From: Cycas panzhihuaensis
Lineage: Eukaryota; Cycadophyta
Direction of reading: 5' to 3'
NCBI GenBank assembly: GCA_023213395.1
Contig: CM041465.1
Span: 165,113,741-165,177,740, forward strand
Length of the DNA: 64,000 bases
A program made the translations under genes and the position numbers. How positions within the stretch are numbered: position 1 is the stretch's first letter; every line of letters starts with the position of its first letter. Below are positions 22,097-32,700 of the stretch, in pieces. Below the pieces are notes generated by a model. The model saw only the letters and a program-made list of their open reading frames with translations. It was not told the origin of the DNA and did not search any database.

Positions 22097-22387
22097 GATG
22101 TATAAATGTGCTAGCTTGTATTCCCTTTCAAGGATCAAGTGCAAAAAAGTCACCTTTGAGATACGAGTCCAACACTCCTTACAGCTTGGAAAGGGATGCT
22201 TGAGTGAGGAGTTATAAAGAGTTGTTATCCTCCTTTGAAAGGTCACTATAAGTGAATAATCTCATTTAACATGGCTGGAGCTAACCACTTTATGTCACCA
22301 CAAACTTAATGACAAATGACTCCATAACTATGACAAATCGAATAATTTGTCCTTCTTTTCTTTGACCAAAGTGTTCTTTAGCATTAC

Positions 22388-22512
22388 CTCTGGGAGAATC
22401 CTTTGCGTGCTATTGGTGTGACTATGCCAATTTTAAGAGGTGCCAGTGGATCTGCTTTCTCAATCCCGACAGCTGTGACTAGTCTTCCAATGAGTCCACT
22501 AGTAGGTGCACT
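22388..22512 (-). pseudogene. exon-like segment with splice-site-like borders in element C
   Basis: On the minus strand a 125-base stretch is open and coding-like (it contains PLAPLKIGIVTPIARKG). It is preceded by CTAG|A and followed by CCCAGAG|GTAATG, which look like an acceptor and a donor. I cannot name the protein. If real, it is a piece of host gene captured with its intron borders. It could also be chance: 41 codons without a stop is not rare. Confidence 0.3.
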
Positions 22513-23013
22513 CTAGTTCTGAATTGCGTGCCTACTGCGTTTTTTCAAATCTGACTCAATTCTTTGCTGGTCGTATTAGAATTGATGTAGTTGCTTCCAT
22601 TGTCTACCCGCGAGCTCGAAAGAACAGAGAATATGCCACACGGCCAAGCATAGAGTAGCACAAGATTCTAAGGCACACATATTGGTGCAGACACTTAACA
22701 AGTGGAATTGCTTGATAATCTCCTCTCACAGTCAACAAACTGCAACAGATGAAGCTCAAGTTTTGCCACGACAAAGGCAGGTCTTCTTGTTCTCTCGGGG
22801 TGAACAGTACTTTTACACAGCACTAGCCGCAAATCTCCACAGCTCAGGTACCCAGCCACAACAACAATAGCAAACACAGTGAATTGTGGCCTGGCTTGTA
22901 AGTTTCAGATTTGGTTCAATGGCTGCCTAACGAACAGAAAGGGCCATAAAGGCTGCTCAGCAGTCCTACAAATAAGGATTGGTCTGCAAATTTCCCAATA
23001 TTATAAATTCCTG
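22513..23013 (-). other. unclassified interior of element C
   Basis: No recognisable domain between the exon-like segment and the glutathione reductase fragment. Short open frames on both strands look like noise. Confidence 0.5.
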
Positions 23014-23340
23014 TCACTCTGGTAGCATAACGCCCTGCGATTCAACTGCTTTGAGACCGCAGTTATTCCTTCTAGTTGGATACGAATATTTCAAGTAGGA
23101 CTTCGTATTTGTTATCAACTCTTCTGCCGCTGTGGGATGAATTCTTACTGTTGCAACGAAGTCTACTTTTGTTAACTCAGCTTTTACAGCAATTGTAACC
23201 CCCTGCAACATCTCAGAAGTGTCATCCCCACACATATGGACTCCTATAACCTTGTTTGTTGCTACACACACAATTATAAAAAATCGATCAAGAAGCTCTA
23301 ACAGTGTAGCTTTCATGGGTCGAAAGTTGTGAACACATCA
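23014..23340 (-). pseudogene. captured glutathione reductase C-terminal fragment
   Basis: The minus-strand frame includes [11 protein letters not shown], then [36 protein letters not shown] and IHPTAAEEL. These are the dimerisation-domain landmarks of glutathione reductase (GxHMCG, E-x-x-QG, KADFD, HPTAAEE), including the His-Pro and Glu pair that complete the active site of the partner subunit. The homology starts at about 23340 with DVFTT, one frameshift before FRPMK, and ends near 23110. The following residues are unrelated. It lies in the leader of C, upstream of its gag, so it is best read as host sequence picked up by the element. A separate later insertion is possible. Confidence 0.78.
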
Positions 23341-23842
23341 TCATCTCATGGAGGCGTGTTCACCGGCGAAGGAACAGTGAACAATGTCTTGAGACTACTC
23401 GATTTGGTCACAGTCAAAGTCACGATTACTGCGATCGGTCATAGCAGTCTTGCAGCCTTTGAATATTCCCAGTAGTGAAAAACAAGTTTACAGCGGGCAC
23501 AGCATTAAGAGATCTGGCACTTTGCAGACACGGTCAATGAAAATGGAGAGAATTCCTTATATTAATGATTGTAATATGAGTTGTTGGCCATACTTCCCCT
23601 GTGATTAACTTGCTTATCTACAACTATCAAGAAATACACCGTCTTCCATTGCAACATTTCACCATAGCAGTACTCGGACTTTCCAATAACCAGACAGAGA
23701 GCTCTATTCAACGCTCCATCAGAAATCCTTCTGCTCTTTAGCATGTATATCTCAGAGAAAACTGGATGAATGGAGAGCTTACAGTCCTTGTTCCTCACTG
23801 TACTCACATAGATATGGAAACCTGGAACACTTCAAGGCCTAG
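23341..23842 (-). other. unclassified interior of element C
   Basis: Holds an 81-residue open frame (23562-23807, minus) that I cannot identify; it may be further captured sequence. The last five bases, CCTAG, are one copy of the target duplication of element D. Confidence 0.45.
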
Positions 23843-24705
23843 TGTTGGGACATATTATGACACATAGACCTTGAGGAAGACGGAATATAGGCTTGTATTG
23901 ACCAGAGGAACGCAAGTACCGGGATGCGCATAGTGGAAAAAGGTGAAAAATATGCAATGCAGGTGCGTCACGATAGATGCGTGCACAGTTTACATACCTT
24001 TTTCAAGATGCGGCTTGCAGAAGGTACATATGGACAGATCTGACCCAAAGGCACCCAAAAATGATGACGTCAGCCCAAAAGGACATGTATGGATGTACGG
24101 ATCAAAAAAGACACCATTAAGGAGACTTAATCAAGTGTTAAAGTGAAAGGGTACCTTGGTGACAAAAAGGTATGGTTATGACTTTAAGTCATAACCTTTC
24201 ACCCAAAAGGCATCAAAGGGACATATTTAATGATGCTTTGAGGACCATTCCAATGTGAGAGCCGAGTGATTCAATCCTATGGTATATTCTCGAGGGTGAG
24301 AACCAAGTATTCCAGTACGCATTGGTACGGAGACCAGTACACATGACAGCAACCTAAGCCGTGTATTTTGATGGGTACCTCTTGGGTACGCATGTGACAA
24401 AGTGAATGTATGAGGCTGGAATGCACAGGGAAGGCATTCCAGCACCTTGTGTAAAAGAACTTATTGTTTAATAAAATAAGAGTTGCGTGGAAATTGTGGA
24501 TTCTCTGTGTTTGCAAGGATTGAATGTGAAATAGGTGCTGATCTCTGTCATTGTGCCGCGTTGTCAGTAATCATGTGGAAATATTAATAAATCTGTGTGA
24601 TCTATATGGATGATGATATTGACTGTGTCCTAAACTAGACTATAACCTGTGTAACCTTGACAAGTGTATTGATCTCATAAAGGGTGTGAAATCTAGTAGT
24701 CAACA
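23843..24705 (+). repeat. 5' LTR of element D
   Basis: 863 bp, TGTTGGGACATATT...AGTCAACA, matching 28973-29843. Most of it is nearly identical to the 3' LTR, but a block at about 23905-24040 is strongly different. Confidence 0.94.
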
Positions 24706-24706
24706 T

Positions 24707-24719
24707 TGGTTCTGTTGCC
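24707..24719 (+). other. putative primer binding site of element D
   Basis: TGGTTCTGTTGCC begins two bases after the LTR end, the normal position. It is not the initiator-Met site used by the copia elements here, and I cannot assign the tRNA with certainty. Confidence 0.6.
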
Positions 24720-24844
24720 TACGTCCATTGAGGAGGGACAGGGCCTAGGAGTTTCACAAAGAGGAATGTGTAAAGGACAGAGGACCCTGGCTGTCGTCGT
24801 GATGGAAGGCTATAACTAAGCCTCCGACAGCCAGGGGACCTTCC

Positions 24845-25660
24845 AATGCCACCTAATAGGCCTTCAAAGGCAGAAGAGCCACAAAAGGATACTTCACCTA
24901 AAGGGAAAGAAACAAATAGATAGAGAGCATTATGGTGGTCAAAAGAGTCAAAACTAAGAAGGGCAAGGAGATTAAGTTCGAAGAATAACGAGACTAAGGG
25001 ACAGTCCGTTGAAGAATCTGAGGCAAGTGGAGCCCAAACACCTCAGGAACAAGGAGAGGGAAACAATGGCGAACAAATGGTACTAACACCAGCCCCAATC
25101 AAGGATGACCTGTCTAGCCCGGAATATGAAGAAAAACCAAAGGTGGATAAGGAACATAAAAACACTCTAACGAAGGAAGAGAGTATACCTGTGGAAGGCA
25201 CCCCAAAGGACCTAAGTGACAACGAGAAAAAGGCGGAGGAAGGTCCCTCAGCATATTGGGAAAACAAGCTAACAAGGCAACTTTTTGAAGATTCATCAAA
25301 CAGAGGATCTAAGCAGTCATACATAACGGTTACACCATTGACAGTGCAAGTGCCAGGTGTGTTAGAACCTATACATCTAAAGACCCCATTCAAGAATCCA
25401 TTATTTGGAAGGATAATATTGCAATAAGCACTCCGAGCACATCTCCAAAAGAAAAGGGTGAAGGGAAGGAGACAGAATCCAGTGAGGAGGAGAACGGGGA
25501 AGAATCACCACTAGGTGGGACATCGGTACAATCTCCCAGGATGGATGATTACAAAGATTTTGGGAAGTTGATCTTCAACGACACTTCGAATCTTGTTAGA
25601 ACATGTATATCTGTTTCAAAATTTGATTGACGTAAAGAAAATTACGGATGAAGACGAGAT
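24845..25660 (+). pseudogene. gypsy Gag N-terminal region (element D)
   Basis: Begins MPPNRPSKAEEPQKD at 24845, followed by a stop at about 24920. It then continues in related frames as a charged, Glu/Lys/Pro-rich region, including an open frame at 25077-25427 with SSPEYEEKPKVDKEHKN. A second break lies near 25427-25680. The composition fits the variable N-terminal Gag segment before the capsid core. I see no catalytic motif. Confidence 0.7.
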
Positions 25661-25682
25661 AAAAGCCGATTAAACTTGTACA

Positions 25683-26150
25683 TTGAGGGGAGTACCATTG
25701 GCATGGTATAAGGAATTAAATAAGAAAGATTCATGGGCGAAGATAAAGAAATCCTTTGAGGAAAGATTTCAAAAATTCCGGAGTAATGAAGCAGTGGAAA
25801 TTGACCTCAGGGAAATCAAACAAAGACCTGGAGAATCAGTGTTAACCTATATCAGTAGGATGAAAATCATTGCAGCCAGTATGATCAACGAGACGGTGAC
25901 AGACCATAAGATGAAAAATTGTTTTGTCAGAGGATTAAATGAAAAGTTGAGGGCCATGATGCATGCACACCCATTAAAGTCATTTAAGAATGCTCAGGAT
26001 TTAGCACTCGATTTCGAGATGGAGATGGATGCTCAAGCGGGAGGACACGACCCCCTCCTATTGAGATTACAAGAGGAAATAAGGGAAATTAAACAGAATC
26101 AGCATAATCAACCCTTCTGCCAGGTGGGAGTATCAAAAGAGGAATCATAA
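25683..26150 (+). pseudogene. gypsy Gag capsid core (element D)
   Basis: A 155-residue open frame starts RGVPLAWYKELNKKDSWAKI, continues F-x-x-RFQKFRS, then GESVLTYISRMKIIA and NCFVRGLNEKLR. These are the landmarks of the retrotransposon Gag (capsid) domain. It would form the particle. It runs into a coiled, Glu-rich stretch, then the knuckles; a stop at 26148 separates them. Confidence 0.9.
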
Positions 26151-26229
26151 GTAGAAGCCCTGAGGAAGGAAGTGGCAAGATTGAAAATAAGAAATAATAG
26201 AGAAGAGGAAGCAACAAAGAAAAAGAAGG

Positions 26230-26680
26230 ATTATGAGTTCAGAGTGGAAAAATGGTGCCACATCTGCGAAGAAAGTTCGCACACGACCAAAGAGTGTGAA
26301 CTTAATCCGAAGAATAGTGCATTGCACTAAAGGGATAAATTTTGCCACATATACGATGTGGATACGCATATAACAAAGGATTGTTTCTACAACCCAAGAG
26401 GAAAATCATATAGAGGACGAGGTAGGGGAAGAGGAGGCTACCCACCCTGGAATGTATACACAACGAGGAGTACACAGGAGCCCTCAAGGAAGAAACAACC
26501 AATGGGAAGATGCCTCATATGTTTGCAGTTCGGACATTAGAAATCGGAATGCCCAACCAAACGGGAATACGAACAAAAATCGTTCGTATGTAACAACTGT
26601 GGGCCTAATGAACATAAAATAGAAGATTGCAAAGGAAAAGCTAAGGCTACCAACTTAATAACGATCATACCAGAGAGTAA
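26230..26680 (+). pseudogene. Gag zinc-knuckle array, four units (element D)
   Basis: Four C-x2-C-x4-H-x4-C-like units follow each other: WCHICEESSHTTKEC (about 26253), CHIYDVDTHITKDC with the second Cys changed to Tyr (about 26345), CLICLQFGH followed by a stop and then SEC (about 26511), and VCNNCGPNEHKIEDC (about 26588). A Gly/Arg-rich spacer (RGRGRGRGGY) lies between the second and third. Knuckles of this type bind the element RNA. Confidence 0.85.
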
Positions 26681-26699
26681 AAATGTAAAACTTCAAAAG

Positions 26700-27673
26700 A
26701 TGCAAAAAGAGAAAGAAGAAGAAGGATATCCAAATCCAGAGACGGAGATGAATCGATTCAGACAAGCAAAACAAGTGTTAGATGAACTAGCTCAGGAAGA
26801 AACTATGTTACCAATGGGGAAACCTAAAACCAAATATGTGTATGTGAGAAAGAATAAACAAAAGGAGAAAGAAAAAGTACCAGAAGAACCAAAAACACAT
26901 TTCAAATGGTACAAATGGAGGAATTATTCAAAGGATTACCAGCCGAGGATATTCCAAGAATGTTGTTGCTAATGGAGAATTTGGTGAAACAGTTGCAATT
27001 AACTATTCCTTTATGTCAAGTAATCGACTGGATTAAAGGAGGGATATTACAACGAGGGATTACCAAAAGTCTGAAGAAAGTGATGCCATCATTTGACATG
27101 GATCCCATGGTGACGATTATGGTATTGGGGGAAACATTTCCAAAAGTGATCATTGATGGGGGAGCAACTGTGAATATACTACCCACTTCGACATGGCGAA
27201 AGTTGGGAAGCCCGAAATTAAAAGTGGCAACATATTCTTTAAAATTGGCCAATGAATTATTGGTGCGACCCGTGGGGAAGCTGACCAACATCAAAGTGGA
27301 TGTGGCAGGAATCATCGTGAAAATCGATCTTACAATTGTGGAAACAGAGAAAGATGCAACCCCTTATCCAGCCTTATTGGGAAAACCGTGGCTATACAAA
27401 ACCCAATGTCTTCAAAGCTGGAAAGACGTAACCTTCACCTTGTTAGATGGAGGGAATGAAGTGGTATTACCGATGTTAGGGAAGAATTCCATTGAAGTGA
27501 TACCTAATGATGGTTCAAGCACAACCATTGCGAGTGAAGCAACAACCTCTTCGTTCAATGAAGAAAATCTCTACCATACAGCCGAAGAACCCACCAAATT
27601 GATCAATTACCAAGAAGCAGAACCGACTTACTTTGAGAAATTTACAACTCTTCAGACGATGAAAACAGGATGA
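26700..27673 (+). pseudogene. gypsy aspartic protease region (element D)
   Basis: Two overlapping frames (26700-26972 and 26906-27673) meet at a frameshift. The second carries KVIIDGGATVNILPTSTW at about 27150-27200 with the active-site triplet DGG, then VRPVGKLTNIKVDV and PYPALLGKPWLYKTQCLQSW near 27360-27420. Element H has the same DGG and the same downstream block, so the change is a family trait and not damage in one copy. It would process the polyprotein. Confidence 0.85.
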
Positions 27674-28100
27674 GATTCGTGGATTATTGGCTACAAGACG
27701 CATATGAAGTCAACCCCTCATCCTATAGGTGTAACCTACTTTCTCGGAATGTAACTAAGGGTGTTGATAGTAAATCTAAATTTGTTGATTATATGAGTGT
27801 TAATAATAACATTGAAAACCTAGACCCAAACCCAAATCCCCCTTTTAACCCAAAACCTTACCCTAATTTACCTCCCAATACCCCAACCCCCTCTAACCCT
27901 AACCTTCCCTCTACCTCCAGTGTGGGTCTTGAGGTAGATTGCCCTTCCCCACCCCTATCCCGGCCAGGAAGGAAGTAAGACCTTCCTCATCTTCTTTAGA
28001 GGTACACACCGACCAAAGAAAAGATCCTTTTCAACCATCGGTGCCAAATTTGAGGAAGAAGAAAAGGAACCTGCTGAGAGTAACCCTAGAGATTCCGGTC
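27674..28100 (+). other. Pro-rich spacer and deletion junction of element D
   Basis: Stops are frequent. 27830-27960 encodes a Pro/Asn-rich run in one frame. The expected RT, RNase H and integrase core should lie between the protease and 28100 but do not. The deletion junction cannot be placed exactly without an intact relative. Confidence 0.6.
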
Positions 28101-28545
28101 TAGGAAACAAAATTGCCACTCCAAAAGATAGAAATCATGGAGAATACGTTGGAGATTATGTGAAACCCTTTTATGGAGAACCACTATATGGAATTTCCCA
28201 CTTGAGACATTGTAGAGAACATTGGATGGAAGAAGGAATAATAAACCAAGATCAATTAAGGGATCATAAGAAGAAGCTGACAAAGCATACCACACCAAGG
28301 AAAAGGCGAAAAAAGACAAGGCATGACCGCCACAACAAAACATCGTATTTCAAGAAGGGTGATCGAGTATGGTGATTCGACAACAAATCCCAAACAACCC
28401 AGGGAGAATTGAAGATGCATTGGAAAGGCCCATATATGATTGAGAAGGTGTACCAGAATGGCACTATCCAGTTGAAGAAACTATCAGGCCGGCTACTACC
28501 TAAAATGGTCAAGGGTAGTAAACTGAAACCCTATATCAACTAGGG
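28100..28545 (+). pseudogene. gypsy integrase C-terminal region (element D)
   Basis: The frame at 28160-28375 continues through a stop at about 28374 into FDNKSQ, then GPYMIEKVYQNGTIQLKKL and KLKPYIN. The sequence FKKGDRVW...HWKGPYMIEK matches the integrase C-terminal DNA-binding domain of gypsy elements. A charged helix (HKKKLTKHTTPRKRRKKTRH) precedes it. The catalytic core is missing. Confidence 0.82.
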
Positions 28546-28891
28546 TGGAGCAACTTACCAGCCGGATCAGCTGGTTGTACCATAGCGTGTTGCATGAAGT
28601 TGAGGCAAATCGAATTGCCTTGATACTAGAATGTGATCCAGTTCGGTATGGAAACATAAAATACAAAAAAATTAAAAAACAGAAAAACAACCGTAACTCA
28701 TATCATACAAATAAGCAATATGGTAAAGCATGGAGGAAAGATTTATATCATCATACGAAAAATCAAGGGAAAGTTGAACAAAACAAGACAAAGGCATAAA
28801 GAAAAAAAAAAAAACGCCAATAGATGAGGATTTATTAACCAAGAATGCCGACCAAGCAGCGGAGCAGAGGCAGCAGGGACAGCCTTAGAAC

Positions 28892-28904
28892 AGAGAGGGG
28901 GAGG
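28892..28904 (+). other. purine-rich tract near 3' end of element D
   Basis: AGAGAGGGGGAGG, about 70 bp before the 3' LTR. This is a candidate polypurine tract, but it is not adjacent to the LTR as expected, so the assignment is uncertain. Confidence 0.35.
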
Positions 28905-28972
28905 AATACCCCAAATTTTGAATTTTTTGTTGAGCAAGGATGCTCAACCCAATCATGTTGACCCGGGATAGA

Positions 28973-29843
28973 TGTTGGGGCATATTGTGACACATAGACC
29001 TTGAGGAAGACAGAATATAGGCTTGTATTAACCAGAGGAATGCAAGTATGGACTATACGGAGGTACGCATAGTGGAAAAAGGTGAAAAATATGCAATGCA
29101 GGTACATATATGACGGATGCATCTAGTTACGTAACTTTTTGGTACGCTTGCGACGACAAGGTACATATGGACGAATCGACCCAAAGGCACCCAAAATGAT
29201 GACGTCGACCTAAAAGGACATATGTATGAATGTACGGATCGAGAAAAAGACACCATTAAGGAGACTTAATCAAGTGTTAAAGTGAAAGGGTACCTTGGTG
29301 ACAAAAAGGTATGGTTATGACTTTGGGTCATAACCTTTCACCCAAAAGGCATCAAAGGGACATATTTAATGATGCTTTGAGGACCATTCCAGTGTGAGAG
29401 CTGAGTGATTCAATGCTATGGTATATTCTCGAGGGTGAGAGCCAAGTATTCCAATACGCATTGGTACGGAGACCAGTACGCATGATGTGACCTAAGCCGT
29501 GTATTTTGATGGGTACCTCCTGGGTACGCATGTGACAGAGTGAATGTATGAGGCTGGAATGCACAGGGGAGGCATTCCAGCACCTTGTGTAAAAGAACTT
29601 ATTACTTAATAAAATAAGAGTTGCGTGGAAATTGTGGATTCTCTATGTTTGCAAGGATTGAATGTGAAATAGGTGCTGATCTACGTACTCTGTGTGCCAG
29701 TCTTTGTAATCATGTGGGAATATTAATAAATCTGTGTGATTTATATGGATGATGATGTTGACTGTGTCCTAAACTAGACTATAACCTGTGTAACCTTGAC
29801 AAGTGTATTGATCTCATAAGGGGTGTGAATCTATAAGTCAACA
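28973..29843 (+). repeat. 3' LTR of element D
   Basis: 871 bp, TGTTGGGGCATATT...AGTCAACA, matching the 5' LTR; CCTAG follows at 29844. Confidence 0.94.
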
Positions 29844-29848
29844 CCTAG

Positions 29849-30559
29849 AACTTCTCTTTCAATAAAAAAAGGGGCAACTTGGAGACAACAGGCATTAAGA
29901 GTGGTTCAATTGATTCAACTGGACTAATCAAACCATCTGCAGAAGATCATTTGAAATCCACATTCATATAGAAGCTTCAGAAATCTGGAGGATCTGGAAG
30001 AGTTGCTTATCTTTTCAAGGATTGTCTCCAGACTGTCACATCTGTAATTACCACAGATGTTCACACCAGACAGTGGGGATCCATACTAGACATGGATCTC
30101 GCCTCTTCCCATAATTTATTATGGCTAGGATTTATGACATCATGAGTGACAGGGGCATACAAGAGAAACGGAGGGCTGAATTTTCAAGACAGATAAGATC
30201 TTCTTTCAGCCATAAACCTTTATCCCCATACATGGATTTGTATTGATTTTACTCAGTATTTTAACACAAGTCTAGCTGGTACAAACCCTTTATTTTCAAA
30301 TGGAATTCAAAGACTATCCATATGTCATCAAAAATTCACATCAACATAATATTCTTTCTTCAAAATAATCAAAGGAATAGTATTACCCGAAGAGATATTA
30401 TCTTTCATCAGCCTTGGCTTGATTGGTGTCTTCAGAAAACAAATCCTCAACGTGGTAGAAACAAATCTATAGAGCCACCTCCTTGGTTGAATGCTCTATC
30501 CTTCACTGGAATTCTCTTATCTCAATCTTCTCACTCTTCTTCTTACAGTAGGATGGCCT
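29849..30559 (-). other. leader of element C
   Basis: Lies between D and the primer site of C. No convincing coding sequence on either strand. Confidence 0.6.
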
Positions 30560-30571
30560 GCTCTGATACCA
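30560..30571 (-). other. primer binding site, tRNA-iMet (element C)
   Basis: Element strand TGGTATCAGAGC, directly adjoining the LTR at 30572. Confidence 0.93.
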
Positions 30572-30928
30572 TGTTAAAATAACATGGAAAGCATTCATCA
30601 ACATATGCCAAACAAAATCAATGAACAAGAATCACAATGTATTAACTCAACGTCAACAGATTACATCAAAACACTAATCGTACCATGGACTCTAAATGAG
30701 TCTCCATGATAACTTGTTTTTCATATACCACCTCAACCACTTTTATATACTAAATAGGTGGGAGATCATACTATAGATTTAATGCATGTGGGACTATTAC
30801 CTTTACTCTAACTAATGACATTACACCACTAACTTAACCAATGTTAGGATGACAAATGACTCTTATGCTCTAATACTTGAGACTATTGACCCTAAGACTC
30901 ACACAACATTAAATATTATATTCTAACA
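30572..30928 (-). repeat. 5' LTR of element C
   Basis: 357 bp, TGTTAAAATAACATGG to TTCTAACA, followed by the TCCAA duplication at 30929-30933. Confidence 0.95.
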
Positions 30929-30933
30929 TCCAA

Positions 30934-31460
30934 GGAGTTCAATCAATATTGCATTCAGAATGGCATAAAATGCCAATTTTCTGCCCCCTGTACACCTCAA
31001 CAAGTTGGTATGGCAGAATGCATGAACAATACCTTGGTCAATAAGGCAAAAGCTACGATGCATGCACAAGGTCTCTCTCTGGCATATTGGGCAAAAACAA
31101 TTTTCACTTCTGCTTATTTGTCAAATTGCAGCTCCACTTCGACACTTTCGAGCATGACACCTGAGGAGGCCTAGACTAGTCAGAAACCCATGGTCAGTTA
31201 TTTACGTACTTTTGGATGCACAGCCTATATGAATGTTCCCCAAGAGCAAAGACGAAAATTTGATGATAAAAATCAAAAATGCATCTTTGTAGTATATGCT
31301 CCTAGCAGTAAAGCGTATTGATTGTTTGATCCAATTGGTAAAAAGATGCACACTTCACGGAACATTGTCTTTGCAGAAGACAATCGGGAGATAGAATTCA
31401 ATTCCCTTCCACTCTCCCTTAATAAAGGAAAAGTAATTGTTGCGGAATCTATCCCCTCAA
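30934..31460 (+). pseudogene. copia integrase, second half (element E1)
   Basis: Continues the frame cut at 20314: EFNQYCIQNGIK, then TPQQVGMAECMNNTL with the catalytic Glu near 31014, then the C-terminal landmarks TFGCTAYMNVP and RKFDDKNQKCIFV. A few stops interrupt it (about 31172, 31320, 31477). The Ser-rich tail at 31480-31600 is the usual linker before RT. Confidence 0.9.
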
Positions 31461-31669
31461 CATCTTCCACACCTTGACCTTCATCAGCACCTGCTTCTTC
31501 TTCCTCATCATCTTCCTTAGTTCCCTCATCAAGTCCTACAAGTTCTTCAAAAACTCAGCACTCAACACCATCTCAGGACAATAAAGTCACATCAACAAAG
31601 AAGCTATCTCGATGGTATTTACAGACTATTGCAAGTTCACAAATTGTTGAAGGCAAACAACCATCCAAA

Positions 31670-32700
31670 ATGTGGCCACCAGCCACAGTAAACTATGCAC
31701 ATATGGCTGAAGTGCTTAGTACTCCTAAGCCTTGCACTTTTGAGGAGGCATGTACAGATGAAAAGTGGCAGGTTGCCATGGATGATGAGATCCACTCTAT
31801 CTATCAAAATGATACATGGGATTTAGTTGAATTGCCACCAGGAAAACAAGCCATTAGTTTTAAGTGGATCTATAAGATTAAGTATAAATCTAATGACACT
31901 ATTGAGCAACATAAGGCTCGTCCAGTCGCAAAAGGTTTCAAACAACAAAAAGGCATTGACTACAACGAGACATTTGCACTAGTCGCGAATATGAACACCA
32001 TCAGAATAGTTATGGCCTTAGCTGCTCAATGCAAGTGGCCATTGTACCAAATGGATGGCAAAAGTGCCTTTCTCAATGACGATTTGACTAAGGAGGTATA
32101 TCTAGAACAACCTCCTGGGTATATTTCAATCGGCAATGAGCATCTTGTTTGTCACCTTAAAAAGGCCTTGTATGGTCTGAAATAGGTGCCACATGCTTGG
32201 TATTCGAAGATCGATGATTACTTTCTTAAATATAATTTTCATCGATCTACATTTGACTCGAATCTGTACATCAAGGTTCAAAACCAGCACATCAATCTTG
32301 TTGTACTTTATGTTGATGATTTGATCATTACAGGCAATGATGCAAATTTGATAGAAAGTCTTCAAGGGGATCTAAAGAGAAGTTTTAAGATGATAGATCT
32401 CAGAATTCTTCATTACTTTCTAGGTATGGAAGTGTGGCAACAGCCAAGTCACATTTTCATCTCCCAAGCCAAGTACACTTGGAACATTTTGTAGTGATTC
32501 AAAATGGAAGACTGCAAATCATCACCGACCCCTATGGAGACAGGCACCAAATTGTCGATGAATGAAGAGGGAAAATCAGTTGATTCCACCCTTTTCAAAC
32601 AGCTAGTGAGTAGTCTCATTTACTTGACTAACACTAGGCCTGACATATCATATGCAGTTGGAATCTATTCCAAATTTATGATAAATCCCAATCAGTGACA
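31670..32700 (+). pseudogene. copia reverse transcriptase (element E1)
   Basis: Open frames at 31670-32185, 32186-32494 and 32504-32698 read continuously through three stops. Landmarks: WDLVELPPGKQAISFKWIYK, YNETFALVANMNTIRIVMAL, KKALYGLK with a stop after it, LVVLYVDDLIITGN with the active-site Asp pair near 32310-32330, and LIYLTNTRPDISYAVG. This is a nearly full RT domain, damaged only lightly. Confidence 0.93.

Larger units (their letters stand above)
23843..29843 (+). mobile_element. Ty3/gypsy element D, internally deleted
   Basis: LTRs 23843-24705 and 28973-29843, flanked by an exact CCTAG duplication (23838-23842 and 29844-29848). The interior on the plus strand encodes Gag with several zinc knuckles, a protease, then only the integrase C-terminal tail. 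RT, RNase H and the integrase core are absent between about 27.7 and 28.1 kb. It is the same family as H, which has RT and RNase H. The clean duplication shows it integrated as a unit, either already deleted or deleted later. Confidence 0.93.
20315..30928 (-). mobile_element. non-autonomous LTR element C, split by gypsy D
   Basis: Two 357-bp LTRs, an initiator-Met primer site inside the right LTR, a polypurine tract inside the left LTR and an exact TCCAA duplication show a minus-strand element inserted in E1's integrase. Without D it is about 4.6 kb. The interior holds a UBN2-like gag remnant but no protease, integrase, RT or RNase H that I can see. It also carries a glutathione reductase fragment and an exon-like segment. 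Movement would have needed enzymes in trans. Confidence 0.92.

Noticed and set aside
23562-23807. 81-residue open frame in C as another captured gene
   Set aside because: The translation matches nothing I recognise and has no splice-like borders; left as unclassified interior.
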